From JAAXVQ01 sp964604705 (lineage in GTDB: Bacteria; Oederibacteriota; JAAXVQ01), in the NCBI GenBank assembly GCA_964604705.1, contig CAZSAP010000012.1, forward strand, positions 1-64,000: DNA of 64,000 nt. The letters are read 5' to 3'. Below are positions 24,894 through 34,086 of the stretch, piece after piece. The notes beneath the pieces are model-generated. The model did no database searches. It was not told the DNA's origin and worked only from the letters and a program-made list of their open reading frames with translations. The position numbers were made by a program, and so were the translations under genes. Within the stretch, counting starts at the first letter, position 1. Every line of letters begins with the position of its first letter.

Positions 24894-26675
24894 TTACTCT
24901 TCCGCCACCACGTTCAAATGCAGCTCGTCCAACTGCTCGGCAGTGAATTTCCCCGGCGCACCGGTCAACGGATCCTGCGCCCGTTGGGTTTTCGGGAAAG
25001 CAATCACGTCGCGGATGGTTGCCTCATTGGCCAAGATCATCACCAGGCGGTCCAGTCCCGGGGCAATTCCGGCGTGCGGCGGTGCGCCGTAAGTGAACGC
25101 TTCCAACAAGAACCCAAACTTTTCCGCCGCTTCCTCATCGGTGATGCCGATCATCTTGAAAATCTTCGCCTGCAGCTCCGACTGGTGAATACGCACGCTG
25201 CCGGAGGCAATCTCGTTCCCGTTCAGGACCAAGTCATAGCTCTGCGAACGGATGTTTCCCGGGTCCGTATCCAACTTGGGAATGTCGTCCGGATGCGGTG
25301 CCGTGAACGGATGGTGCTCCGAGTCCCAGCGTTTCTTCTCTGCATCGTACTTGAACATGGGAAAATCCACGACCCAGGAGAAGTGCAGCTGATCCTTGGG
25401 AATCAGGTTCAATTTTTCACCCAACTGCAAGCGCAGGCGGCCAAGCACATCGTTGGTCACCGCAGGACGGTCGGCAATGAAGATCAACAAGTCCCCGGTT
25501 ACGCCCTCCAGCCGCTTTTGAATCTGTCCCAACAGCTCGGGGGTAAAATACTTCGTGAGGTTGGATTCCAACCCGGCGTCGGTCACCTTGAACCACGCCA
25601 TGCCCTTGGCACCCAGCTTTTGCGCCGCGGCAATCAGGTTATCGATCTCCATGCGCGAGAACGCGGCGCCGCCCGGAACACGGATGGCTTTAACCAGCCC
25701 GTTGGACTTCACCACTTCGGCAAACACCTTAAATTCAGCCTGTCCGGCCAAATCCGTGACATTGACCAACTCCAACCCAAAACGCAGGTCCGGTTTGTCC
25801 GAACCAAAGCGTGCCATGGCCTCGGCATGCGTCAGGCGCGGCAACGGGAGCTTGAGTTCCGTGCCACGGGCCACTTTTACAATCTCGGCCATCATCTTTT
25901 CCGTAAGGCTCAAGACATCGTCTTGGTCCACAAACGCCATTTCCAAATCAATCTGGGTAAACTCCGGCTGCCGGTCCGCGCGCAAATCCTCGTCACGGAA
26001 ACAGCGGGCAATCTGATAGTAACGATCGCACCCCGAGACCATGAGCAGTTGTTTTAGCATCTGCGGGGACTGCGGAAGTGCGAAACAATGACCCGCGTAA
26101 ATACGTGACGGAACCACATAGTCGCGTGCGCCTTCCGGTGTGCTCTTGAGCAAGATCGGAGTCTCTATCTCCAAGAATCCTTGGGCATCCAGGAAATCAC
26201 GGGCCGCCTTGGCCACGCGGTGGCGCAAGCGCAGGTTGCTCTGCATGCGCAAGCGGCGCAGATCCAAATAGCGGTAGCGCAGGCGAATGTCTTCGGAAAC
26301 GTCGATCGCATCGTCCAACTCAAACGGAGGCGTCAGCGAGGGATTCATCAGCTGAACTTCCGCCACCTGAACCTCAATCTCGCCGGTTGGCAACTTGGGG
26401 TTCACCACTTCGGGTGCGCGCAAAATAACGGTCCCGCGTGCCATGATTACGTATTCTTTACGCAATCCCGCAGCTTCGGCGTGCTCCTTGGCATTGATCT
26501 TGGGATCGAAGACAATCTGCGTGATGCCTTCGCGGTCGCGCAAATCAATAAAGACCAACCCACCGTGATCGCGGTTGGAGTTAACCCAGCCCGCCAACAC
26601 CACTTCACGCCCCACATCCGTGGCGCGCAACTCCCCGCACCGGTGAGTCCGTTTAAACCGCATTCCGAATTCCAT
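24894..26675 (-). CDS. aspS: Aspartyl-tRNA synthetase
   Basis: AspRS charges tRNA-Asp. The 593-residue bacterial-type protein has an N-terminal OB-fold anticodon domain (VVLAGWVNSNRDHGGLVFID), class II motif 2 (YYQIARCFRDEDLRADRQPE), the GAD insertion (about 310-420) and motif 3 (APPHAGIAPGLDRLVM). The frame runs 17 codons further upstream, but the ATG at 26675 has GGGAG seven bases before it and begins the conserved region. Promoter at 26751-26779 and a leader hairpin at 26715-26734. Whether it also charges tRNA-Asn cannot be judged here. Confidence 0.97.
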   Translation of the reverse strand: MEFGMRFKRTHRCGELRATDVGREVVLAGWVNSNRDHGGLVFIDLRDREGITQIVFDPKINAKEHAEAAGLRKEYVIMARGTVILRAPEVVNPKLPTGEIEVQVAEVQLMNPSLTPPFELDDAIDVSEDIRLRYRYLDLRRLRMQSNLRLRHRVAKAARDFLDAQGFLEIETPILLKSTPEGARDYVVPSRIYAGHCFALPQSPQMLKQLLMVSGCDRYYQIARCFRDEDLRADRQPEFTQIDLEMAFVDQDDVLSLTEKMMAEIVKVARGTELKLPLPRLTHAEAMARFGSDKPDLRFGLELVNVTDLAGQAEFKVFAEVVKSNGLVKAIRVPGGAAFSRMEIDNLIAAAQKLGAKGMAWFKVTDAGLESNLTKYFTPELLGQIQKRLEGVTGDLLIFIADRPAVTNDVLGRLRLQLGEKLNLIPKDQLHFSWVVDFPMFKYDAEKKRWDSEHHPFTAPHPDDIPKLDTDPGNIRSQSYDLVLNGNEIASGSVRIHQSELQAKIFKMIGITDEEAAEKFGFLLEAFTYGAPPHAGIAPGLDRLVMILANEATIRDVIAFPKTQRAQDPLTGAPGKFTAEQLDELHLNVVAEE

Positions 26676-26714
26676 AGCTAGCTCCCAGTAATATAATGAA
26701 CGTAAAATTGGCAA

Positions 26715-26734
26715 GGGCGACCCCACGGTCGCCC
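26715..26734 (-). other. Hairpin in the aspS leader
   Basis: GGGCGACC (26715-26722) pairs perfectly with GGTCGCCC (26727-26734) around CCAC. It lies between the aspS promoter and start. There is no T-run, so it may affect RNA stability or translation rather than termination. Confidence 0.5.
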
Positions 26735-26750
26735 CACGAAAACGCTCTAA

Positions 26751-26779
26751 ACTATAGGCGAATCAAGAGATTTTGACAA
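26751..26779 (-). promoter_or_regulatory. aspS promoter
   Basis: On the minus strand TTGTCA (26774-26779), a 17-bp spacer and TATAGT (26751-26756) lie about 75 nt upstream of the aspS ATG. Confidence 0.8.
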
Positions 26780-26831
26780 GCGTAAAAACAGCCACGTTTA
26801 TAGAGTTGATTAACCCAGCAGGACCCAAAAC

Positions 26832-27245
26832 TTACTCACCCATGACCTTGATCACCAACCGTTTGCTCCGCTGCCCATCGAACTCCGCATAAAACACCTG
26901 CTGCCAAGGACCCAGATCCAGCTTGCCTTGCGTGATGGGCACGATGACCTCATGATGCACGAGTAGATTTTTTAAATGCGAGTCCCCGTTGGTCTCGCCT
27001 GTGCGGTGATGCCGATACCCTTCCTTGTATGGCGCCAAATGCTCCAACCACTCGTCAATATCCTGAAGCAATCCGGATTCAGCATCATTGACAAACACTC
27101 CGGCGGTAATGTGCATGGCCGAGACCAGCACCATGCCCTCCATGGCCCCTGACGCTTGGACGGCCTTTTCGACTTCGGACGTTATGTTGATGTACTCACG
27201 ATGTTTTTTGGTGTTAAAGGTCAGATACTGCGTGTGAAATTTCAT
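26832..27245 (-). CDS. YjbQ family protein (UPF0047)
   Basis: The 137-residue protein matches the small trimeric YjbQ family: SAMHITAGVFVNDAESGLLQDI (about 43-64), HHRTGETNGDSHLKNLLVHHEVIVPI (about 79-104) and LGPWQQVFYAEFDG. Conserved His and Asp/Glu residues form a putative metal site. Some members have weak thiamine-phosphate synthase activity; the physiological role is unsettled. It lies 61 nt downstream of ligA, separated by a palindrome, and probably belongs to the same transcript. Confidence 0.9.
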   Translation of the reverse strand: MKFHTQYLTFNTKKHREYINITSEVEKAVQASGAMEGMVLVSAMHITAGVFVNDAESGLLQDIDEWLEHLAPYKEGYRHHRTGETNGDSHLKNLLVHHEVIVPITQGKLDLGPWQQVFYAEFDGQRSKRLVIKVMGE

Positions 27246-27282
27246 GGCGCCCCCTCCCCGGTAGCGTTTTGCCCACGCTGCC

Positions 27283-27307
27283 GTCCCCTCCCCTTAAGGG
27301 CGGGGAC
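27283..27307. repeat. GC-rich palindrome at the ligA 3' end
   Basis: GTCCCCTCCC pairs with GGGCGGGGAC (one mismatch) around CTTAA, overlapping the last base of ligA. No T-run follows. It could be a processing or stability element between ligA and yjbQ. Confidence 0.5.
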
Positions 27308-29322
27308 TATTGCATTATCATCCGTTGAAATTCTTCCTCGGTTAAAACCGCCACACCCAGTTTACGGGCTTTGTCCAACTTGGAACCAGCGTCACTCCCA
27401 GCCACCACATAATCGGTCTTAGCCGAGACCGAACCCGAGGCGCGTCCGCCCAAAGCCTTCACGCGTGCCTCGGCCTGTCCGCGTGTAAAGTTCACCAACT
27501 CTCCGGTGAACACAAAGGTTTTCCCCGTAAGCGCCCCTTCGGTGCGTACTTCTTCAGGCAAACGTTCCAGGTTCACTCGTGCGCGCTTAAGCTTTTTCAT
27601 TACCGCCTGGGTTTCGGGCAGCTTAAAAAAGCCGTGCACACTTTGCGCCACCACCGGTCCCACTTCGTGAATCTGGGTCAAGGTCTCAACTGGGGCTTTG
27701 GCCAATGCGTCCAGGTCTGCAAAGTTCGCTGCCAATACCTCGCCGGTGTGCTCCCCCACCTGAGGAATCCCCAAGGCATGAATCAAACGCCCCAGGGTGC
27801 GGTGCTTGGATGACGCCAGCGCCTCCAGCAAATTGTCCGCAGATTTTTCCGCCATGCGCTCCATCGGGATGAGTTGTTCCCGCGTCAACGTGTACAGATC
27901 TGCACAGTCCTGAACCATCCCTTTGTCCACCAATTGTTCCACCAACGCATCGCCCAAGCCCTCGATATCCATGCCTCCCCGGGAAGCAAAATGCAAAAGC
28001 CGCCCCTTGAGCTGGGCCGGACAAGTAGGATTCACACACCGCAAGGCTACTTCCCCCTCGGTTTTAACCACCTCACGGCTGCAGACCGGGCACTGCTTGG
28101 GCATTTTGAATTTCTTCTCAGCTCCCGTGCGCGCGGTTATCTCCGGCCCCACGATGTAAGGAATAACCTCACCGGCCTTTTCAATCACCACCAGGTCCCC
28201 TTCGCGAATGTCTTTACGCTCCATGTCCTCGAGGTTATGCAGCGTGGCACGGGCAATGGTAGAGCCTGCTAAGTAAACGGGTTCCAAATTGGCCACCGGC
28301 GTTAATACGCCTGTACGCCCGACCTGAACAGAGATGTTCAACAAACGCGTCCGCGCCTGTGCGGCGGAGTACTTAAACGCAATGGCCCAACGGGGACTCT
28401 TCGACGTCATCCCCAACCGCTGCTGTTGCGCAAACTCATTGACTTTGATCACCAAACCATCGATCTCATAGGGAAGTGTGTGACGCTTCTCTTCCCACTC
28501 CTGGGAAAACCGCATGATCTCGTCTACGTTGCGACACAAACGCCGATGAGGATTCACAGGCAAACCCCACGACTCCAATGACTCCAACATATTTTTCTGG
28601 GTCTTTAATTCCGTGGCCGTCTGAGCATCCACTCCGTAAAAAAATGCCGCCAGAGGACGTTGCCGGGTCTGACGGGAATCCAATAATTTCAATGAACCGG
28701 CAGCGGCATTGCGAGGATTGGCAAAGGGTTTTTCTTCGGCCGCACGCTTCTGTTCATTCAAGGTTGCAAATGCCGCCTTGGGTAGGAAGACTTCACCCCG
28801 AACGGTCAATGAATGCTCCACGGCAGATGGTTTCAACTGGAGCGGCAGGGTACGCAGGGTTTTAAGATTTTCAGTGACATCGTCTCCGACCGCACCATCG
28901 CCGCGCGTGGCCCCTTGCACCAAACGGCGTTCGGCATAGCGCAGCGAAACCGCCACTCCGTCGATTTTCAACTCCACCATGAACTCAACCGCTTCGTCCG
29001 GCAGCCCTTTTTGCACGCGGGCGCCCCACTCCACCAAATCTTCGGCCGAATACGTGTTGTCCAGCGAGAGCATGGGCTCGGTGTGTTTCACGCTGGTGAA
29101 CTCGGTTAACGGCGCGCCACCCACCCGCTGAGTGGGTGAATCGGGTGTGATCCACTCGGGATGCTCGTTCTCTATCGCCACCACGCGTTGGTACAACCGA
29201 TCGTATTCGCCATCGGAGATTTCAGGTTCGGCTTGGATATAATACAGACGGTTGTGCCGATCCAGTTCGGAGCGCAACCGCGCCAGCTCTTTTTCCAATT
29301 TGCCTTTCCCAACGTTCGCCAT
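27307..29322 (-). CDS. ligA: NAD-dependent DNA ligase LigA
   Basis: LigA seals nicks in replication and repair using NAD. The 671-residue protein has domain Ia (YYIQAEPEISDGEYDRLY), the adenylation domain with K119 in ELKIDG, the OB fold, a four-Cys zinc finger (CPVCSREV, CVNPTCPAQL, about 410-436), helix-hairpin-helix repeats and a C-terminal BRCT domain (about 590-671; GKTFVFTGEL). Length and order are canonical. A secreted unknown protein lies 12 nt upstream and is probably cotranscribed. Confidence 0.98.
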   Translation of the reverse strand: MANVGKGKLEKELARLRSELDRHNRLYYIQAEPEISDGEYDRLYQRVVAIENEHPEWITPDSPTQRVGGAPLTEFTSVKHTEPMLSLDNTYSAEDLVEWGARVQKGLPDEAVEFMVELKIDGVAVSLRYAERRLVQGATRGDGAVGDDVTENLKTLRTLPLQLKPSAVEHSLTVRGEVFLPKAAFATLNEQKRAAEEKPFANPRNAAAGSLKLLDSRQTRQRPLAAFFYGVDAQTATELKTQKNMLESLESWGLPVNPHRRLCRNVDEIMRFSQEWEEKRHTLPYEIDGLVIKVNEFAQQQRLGMTSKSPRWAIAFKYSAAQARTRLLNISVQVGRTGVLTPVANLEPVYLAGSTIARATLHNLEDMERKDIREGDLVVIEKAGEVIPYIVGPEITARTGAEKKFKMPKQCPVCSREVVKTEGEVALRCVNPTCPAQLKGRLLHFASRGGMDIEGLGDALVEQLVDKGMVQDCADLYTLTREQLIPMERMAEKSADNLLEALASSKHRTLGRLIHALGIPQVGEHTGEVLAANFADLDALAKAPVETLTQIHEVGPVVAQSVHGFFKLPETQAVMKKLKRARVNLERLPEEVRTEGALTGKTFVFTGELVNFTRGQAEARVKALGGRASGSVSAKTDYVVAGSDAGSKLDKARKLGVAVLTEEEFQRMIMQ

Positions 29323-29334
29323 TCATTCAACCTC

Positions 29335-29796
29335 TTATTTTTTTTCCATCAAGATAATGCACGTCACGTCGCGAATTTCCGGAGTTGCATGCCGGTTGCG
29401 TCCCGGCACCACGGTTCCCACAAACGGAGTCTGGATTTTTATCCAACGCTTGGATCGCGACACAGACGCCGCCTTATCCAAACAAAAGTAAGCATCGTTA
29501 AGTACATGCCCTGCCCCCATCGGTGCGTTTACCTTCTTAATATTAATGTCGGATTCAGGGTACAAGGCACGGTAAAACGCGAACACCTTATCAAACGCAT
29601 CGTGCGTGGTGTAAATCGTCTGCGTCCCCATTTTCTTTTGCAACGCCGGACTTGCCTTGGCTTTCACGGCCAACATTTTTTGCGTCTCCGCCTTGTCCAA
29701 AACCGCACCGGGATAGACTTTAAAATCCGCAGCCCAAGCTATCCCGATCATCCCAACAACCAAACCCAAAACCACAACCCCTAAAAATACCCGCAT
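29335..29796 (-). CDS. Secreted protein of unknown function
   Basis: The 153-residue protein starts with a signal peptide (MRVFLGVVVLGLVVGMIGIAWA, cleavage after AWA) and a mature region beginning ADFKVYPGAVLD. Features include YTTHDAFDKVFAFYRALYPE and a basic C-terminal half; similar short periplasmic proteins pair a VYPGA opening with a KVxxFY motif, but I do not know a function. The ATG at 29796 has GGGAGGGA eight bases upstream; the frame runs 22 codons further without a better site. It precedes ligA by 12 nt. Confidence 0.7.
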   Translation of the reverse strand: MRVFLGVVVLGLVVGMIGIAWAADFKVYPGAVLDKAETQKMLAVKAKASPALQKKMGTQTIYTTHDAFDKVFAFYRALYPESDINIKKVNAPMGAGHVLNDAYFCLDKAASVSRSKRWIKIQTPFVGTVVPGRNRHATPEIRDVTCIILMEKK

Positions 29797-29927
29797 AGTC
29801 TGGTCCCTCCCATGAAATCCTGGAACGCCCGATATTTTCTGCTTTTCTGCTTTGCGCAGCAAGAAAATTCGAGGTTTTTTAGACCACCTAAAGATTTTTA
29901 CATTTTTTTCGATACTTTTAATTACGG

Positions 29928-29933
29928 TATAAT
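29928..29933 (+). promoter_or_regulatory. -10 element for the binding-protein gene
   Basis: A perfect TATAAT in a very AT-rich stretch lies about 50 nt before the ATG of the binding-protein gene; no good -35 element is seen at the usual distance. Confidence 0.4.
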
Positions 29934-29984
29934 ATTATATTGTTATCCACGTGAATTCATTTCACTCATGTCCAGGAGGACCAC

Positions 29985-31133
29985 ATGCTTGCACTGCGTT
30001 TAGGACTGGTAACCCTCTGTTTATGTGTATCGCCTATCCTTTTATCCTGGGCAGAAGATGGCGTAACCTCCGATAAGCTGGTACTCGGGCAAGTGGCCGT
30101 ACTGGAAGGTCCAGCAGCTGCGTTGGGAGATGGAATGCGAGCCGGCATCCAGGCTTATCTCGACCTGGTCAATGCCCAAGGCGGCATCCATGGACGCCGC
30201 TTGGAATTAAAATCCCTGGACGACGGCTACGAACCCGCGCGCGCCCAAACGGCCGCCGCAACCTTAATCAACACCGAGCATGTTTTCGCACTCATTGGAA
30301 GCGTCGGTACCCCCACCAGCGAGGCCATCCTCCCACTGATCCAGCAGCATAAACTTCCCTTTTGGGCCCCTTTTACCGGAGCCGAATTTCTACGCACACC
30401 TGTGCAAAAATATGTCATCAATCTCCGGGCCGGATACAACCAGGAGATGGAAAAAATCGTGGATTACCTAATCACCCAGAAAAAGAAAAAACGCATTGCC
30501 TGCTTTTATCAAAATGACAGTTTTGGCCAATCCGGTCTGGACGGCTTGAAGGCCGCCTTAAGAAAGCGGGAGCTTTCGGTTATTGCCACGGGAAATTTCG
30601 CCCGCAACACCCTCGAGGTTGAAAAAGGTTTGGAACTCGTGGCCCAGGGAAATCCAGACGCCATTGTCATTGTGGCGCCGTACCTTCCGGCTTCGGCGTT
30701 TATTAAGCAGGCCTTGACCATGCCGTCCCTCAAAAACGCGCTCTTTTGTTCCATTTCCTTCGTCGGGGCCCAGCCTCTATTGAATGCCCTCGGTACTCAG
30801 GGAACCGGTTACATCACCCAAGTCATGCCCGACTTTTCCGACACGCAAATTCCCCTGGTGGCTGAATTTCATAAGGCCATGACCAAATCAGGGACTGTTG
30901 CAAAAATCAATTCCATAAGTTTGGAAGGGTTCGCCAGCGCCAAGCTGTTGGTCCTGGCGCTCCAGCGTGTTCAGGGAGAACCGACGCACGAAAAATTGAT
31001 GGCGGCCCTGGAAAACGGCGTGAGCTTTGACTTGGGCGGCCTCTCCGTGACCTACACACCCGACAACCACCAAGGAATGAAGACCGTTTATCTAACGGAA
31101 TTGAAGGATGGAAAACTCACTCTGTTGAAATAA
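29985..31133 (+). CDS. Periplasmic Leu/Ile/Val-type substrate-binding protein (orphan)
   Basis: The 382-residue protein has a signal peptide (1-23, LCLCVSPILLSWAED) and a type I periplasmic-binding fold of the LivK/Peripla_BP_6 family: LVLGQVAVLEGPAAALGDGMRAGIQ (about 32-56), VNAQGGIHGRRLEL, IGSVGTPTSEAILP and FYQNDSFGQSGLDGLK. Such proteins bind amino acids, amides or short acids. No permease or ATPase genes flank it, so it may serve a distant transporter or a sensor. A strong AGGAGG ribosome site lies eight bases before the ATG. Convergent with the next gene. Confidence 0.9.
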   Translation: MLALRLGLVTLCLCVSPILLSWAEDGVTSDKLVLGQVAVLEGPAAALGDGMRAGIQAYLDLVNAQGGIHGRRLELKSLDDGYEPARAQTAAATLINTEHVFALIGSVGTPTSEAILPLIQQHKLPFWAPFTGAEFLRTPVQKYVINLRAGYNQEMEKIVDYLITQKKKKRIACFYQNDSFGQSGLDGLKAALRKRELSVIATGNFARNTLEVEKGLELVAQGNPDAIVIVAPYLPASAFIKQALTMPSLKNALFCSISFVGAQPLLNALGTQGTGYITQVMPDFSDTQIPLVAEFHKAMTKSGTVAKINSISLEGFASAKLLVLALQRVQGEPTHEKLMAALENGVSFDLGGLSVTYTPDNHQGMKTVYLTELKDGKLTLLK

Positions 31134-31142
31134 CTACTGAAC

Positions 31143-31188
31143 AGAAAACCTAAACCCACACAAACCGAAGCGTGGCATTAGGTTTTCT
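31143..31188. terminator. Inverted repeat between convergent genes, probable bidirectional terminator
   Basis: AGAAAACCTAA (31143-31153) is the exact reverse complement of TTAGGTTTTCT (31178-31188) with a 24-nt loop that contains a small CCACAC/GTGG pairing. It covers the stop codon of the downstream minus-strand gene. Confidence 0.5.
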
Positions 31189-31741
31189 CCCAACGTACCT
31201 GAAACAAACAACCGGCATCTCCACGCGCCTTGCAACTTGGGTGTGACACCTGAACCTGCTTCACTCCGGTTTCACGCAAGGCTTCGCCCATCCATCCTAT
31301 AAGCTCATGTTCATGCCCCTTCGGAACGTCTGGGAAATCCACCAATTCCAGCTCCGCGCCTTGGGGAATCATTTTCAAAACCTTCATATCGCCGCAATCG
31401 TAGTACCGTTTCCATACCAGAGAGCTCCGGGCCGCAATGAATTCGGGTTTCATAAAGGAAATAAACACACTGTAAATGCCGCGCAAATTTTCCCGTGCAT
31501 CAAAAGCCCCGATCTCTTCTATCACTCGGCCATCGCCCCGACCCAACACTTTGTCCGCGACACACAAAAGCCGAAACCACAAGTGGTAATCCAACCACTC
31601 CCCGGTAAAAATAGGTTTGGTCACCGTGTTCCGGTCGTCCTCACTTAATCCTGCAATCACCTTCTGCCAGATCGGATCCCCGCCGTGTTCGGCAATGTAT
31701 TTTTTAAAATTCTTCAAATGAACGGCTTTGGTTCGACTCAT
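31178..31741 (-). CDS. DUF2378-like (TIGR02265-like) protein
   Basis: The 187-residue protein has no signal peptide or membrane segment. The central pattern VADKVLGRGDGRVIEEIGAF, GIYSVFISFMKPEF, VWKRYYDCGDMKVL and the C-terminal HPSCKARGDAGCLFQVRW resemble the DUF2378/TIGR02265 family best known from myxobacteria, whose C-terminal part is similar to V4R-type ligand-binding folds with Cys residues. This assignment is from pattern memory only. Function unknown; it lies between a convergent binding-protein gene and an M15 peptidase gene. Confidence 0.55.
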   Translation of the reverse strand: MSRTKAVHLKNFKKYIAEHGGDPIWQKVIAGLSEDDRNTVTKPIFTGEWLDYHLWFRLLCVADKVLGRGDGRVIEEIGAFDARENLRGIYSVFISFMKPEFIAARSSLVWKRYYDCGDMKVLKMIPQGAELELVDFPDVPKGHEHELIGWMGEALRETGVKQVQVSHPSCKARGDAGCLFQVRWEKT

Positions 31742-31764
31742 GTGCTGACCTCTCGTTCGTTGGT

Positions 31765-32805
31765 TTATTCTTCCCTGGTCATCCTTTTTATAAATTCAGG
31801 GCGATACTCAAAATGCATGGTATCAAAATGATGCCACTTCCCTCCCCAAATAAATCCGTGACGCTCAAAAATGTCCACCACCGTCCAAGGTACCGGTTCC
31901 AGTTCCTGTACGCTTTCAAACCCTCGGGGATATTTTTTGGCATTCACCCAGCGCCAATACGACGGACGCTTCATTTTCGGCTTGTTTAGGTCAATGGCAA
32001 TCCCAAAGCTGTGGGCCGAAAGCCGCTCCGTACCCGCAATGGTCCGCCAATTCCAAGTCCCGATATTCGGGCTGCGCTTCAGTTTCATGCCGCGCGGTCC
32101 ATCAAGTCGAAGCCCCGCCACCCATTTTACATATGCCCAAGCTTCGGGGTCGCTCTGAAGTTCCTGGCCCACGCGGTGCAAGGCTTCAGCCGCCCCGTTG
32201 TTTTGATTGAACTCCAACGCCAAACCGGCAAAATCAACAGTCACCAGTGCCCTTTTCACTTCATCGGGGGTGGCTCCATAAACGGCTTTTAGTAAGGCAT
32301 AATTTCGAAACCGCCCGGCCTCGTGTCCTGCTGGAACCGGTATGTCTTGCGTTGCAAACGGATACGCTTGCAACAGCATGGATTCCAAATCCGAATCCTC
32401 CATGCGCGCCTCCACACTCAAGCGCTTTCCGTCACTGTAGGGAACGGCAATGCCGTTGCGCAGAAGAAAGACCCAGCCTTGGGAGGTATGTTTAAATCCA
32501 CTGATGCCCTCGCGGTAGGCGCTCCATAAAACCCGCGGCGGCTCCTCGAGCAAGCCCGGCCAGGGACGCATCACGCCCCAGGCCATGCCGATCAATCCCA
32601 GCGCAATCATGGAAAAGGGCCTAAGGCTTGGCTGTATCAGTTGCCACACACGCAGAATCGCGGTCCAAGCAAACGGTTCACGCTTTCGCGTGATGGTTCT
32701 GTTGGAGGCAGCGATAACGCCTGAGCGACGCGCGCGTCCACTCCGGGATTTTTGACGCGCCTTTTGAATCAAGCGCTTTTTCTTCGACCATTTTTTAGAA
32801 GACAT
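31765..32805 (-). CDS. Membrane-anchored M15-family peptidase (D-Ala-D-Ala carboxypeptidase/endopeptidase-like)
   Basis: The 346-residue protein has a very basic cytoplasmic N-tail (1-42, rich in Lys/Arg), a membrane segment (about 58-78) and a C-terminal M15 zinc-peptidase domain: TERLSAHSFGIAIDLN (about 262-277) supplies the first His and Asp, and WGGKWHHFDTMHFEYRPE (about 318-335) the Trp, second His pair and catalytic residues. It resembles M15C enzymes that cleave peptidoglycan stem peptides in the periplasm. A regulatory partner is not seen. Confidence 0.85.
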   Translation of the reverse strand: MSSKKWSKKKRLIQKARQKSRSGRARRSGVIAASNRTITRKREPFAWTAILRVWQLIQPSLRPFSMIALGLIGMAWGVMRPWPGLLEEPPRVLWSAYREGISGFKHTSQGWVFLLRNGIAVPYSDGKRLSVEARMEDSDLESMLLQAYPFATQDIPVPAGHEAGRFRNYALLKAVYGATPDEVKRALVTVDFAGLALEFNQNNGAAEALHRVGQELQSDPEAWAYVKWVAGLRLDGPRGMKLKRSPNIGTWNWRTIAGTERLSAHSFGIAIDLNKPKMKRPSYWRWVNAKKYPRGFESVQELEPVPWTVVDIFERHGFIWGGKWHHFDTMHFEYRPEFIKRMTREE

Positions 32806-32913
32806 GCCCGTCTTTCGCCTGCGCCAAGATATCGTTCGGAAAAAGCCAGCGCTCCCCAGCCTTTCCCTTCGGTTGAATTTTCATTTTCCGCTTTTTTGGC
32901 AGGAGAGACAAGC

Positions 32914-34074
32914 CTATTTCTTACGCGCACCGTGAGCCCAGCCGATGCTTTCAAAGCCGTATCGTTGCCGCAGGGCGTCGGTGGCGGTGTGCAGACGATC
33001 CAAACGTTCGTGCCGACCATCATGAATCAGGTCCATCTGCCCTTGAGGATCCACTAAATTTTGCACGGTCACCCCCAAAAGTCGGATACTCGGCCCTCGT
33101 TCCAAAGCCTTGTCCAACATGCCCAGAACCGCAGAAAAGATATCTCGATCCCAATGAGTAGGCTGGGCCAGCGTCTTGGAATGCGTGTGTAGGGAGAAAT
33201 CCGGATAGCGCACCTTGAGGCAGACCGTGCGGGCGCGTTGACCGTGCTTGCGCAGGCGATACGCGACGTCTTCGGAGAGCCATTGCAAAACATCCCGCAG
33301 TTCCTTTCGGTCCGACCGGTCCACCAAAAACGTCTCCTCGCGCCCAATGGACTTGGCCCGTTCCCTGCCCATGACCGGCGACGGGTCCACGCCGTGAGCC
33401 CATTGCTTCCAGCCCAGGCCCTGATCACCAAAGGCACGCTCCAACTCCTGCGCATTCAGGTTGGCCAAGGTGCCAATGGTATGAATGCCTCGTCCCTTAA
33501 GATCGGCCTCAGTCTTGGGTCCCACGCCCATGAGCCGGCCAATGGGCAAAGGGGATAAGAACGCCGCTTCGCGTCCCGGAAGGATGCGCAAAACGCCGGC
33601 GGGTTTGGCCATGTCCGAGGCAATCTTGGCCACCAATTTGCAAGTGGCAATCCCGATGCTGACATCCAGGCCCAGTTCTTTTTTTACCCGGGCCTGAATT
33701 TCCATGGCCGCCGGAAGCGGGGGGCCAAAGAGCGCTTCGCACTGCGTGAACTCAAGATACCCTTCGTCCAGGGATACGGATTCAATCTCAGGCGAGTAGT
33801 GTTCCAATACGGAAAAAAACCTGCGGGAGTAATGCTGATACGCGTCAAAATTGCCGGGGCAAACGAGTGCTTGCGGACAAAGGCGAATGGCGCGAGCATA
33901 GGGCATGGCCGAACGCACACCAAACGTGCGGGCCTCGTAGGACGCTGCCGCCACCACGCTGCGTGCCGTACCGGCAGAAACAATGACCGGTTTGCCCACA
34001 AGTGAAGGATCAAGCACGCGTTCAACGGCGACAAAAAATGTATCGAGATCAAGATGAAAAACAGTACGCGACAT
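32914..34074 (-). CDS. dinB: DNA polymerase IV (DinB)
   Basis: Y-family translesion polymerase. The 386-residue protein has the palm motif FHLDLDTFFVAVE (6-18), VAAASYEARTFGVRSAMP (about 41-58), SVSLDEGYLE catalytic acids (about 99-108), helix-hairpin-helix GVGPKTEADLKGRGIHTIG (about 178-196), and the little-finger domain. There is no obvious beta-clamp peptide at the very end. It is the last gene of a lexA-DUF3795-dinB run, consistent with SOS control. Confidence 0.96.
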   Translation of the reverse strand: MSRTVFHLDLDTFFVAVERVLDPSLVGKPVIVSAGTARSVVAAASYEARTFGVRSAMPYARAIRLCPQALVCPGNFDAYQHYSRRFFSVLEHYSPEIESVSLDEGYLEFTQCEALFGPPLPAAMEIQARVKKELGLDVSIGIATCKLVAKIASDMAKPAGVLRILPGREAAFLSPLPIGRLMGVGPKTEADLKGRGIHTIGTLANLNAQELERAFGDQGLGWKQWAHGVDPSPVMGRERAKSIGREETFLVDRSDRKELRDVLQWLSEDVAYRLRKHGQRARTVCLKVRYPDFSLHTHSKTLAQPTHWDRDIFSAVLGMLDKALERGPSIRLLGVTVQNLVDPQGQMDLIHDGRHERLDRLHTATDALRQRYGFESIGWAHGARKK

Positions 34075-34086
34075 GCGCCAACGCCT

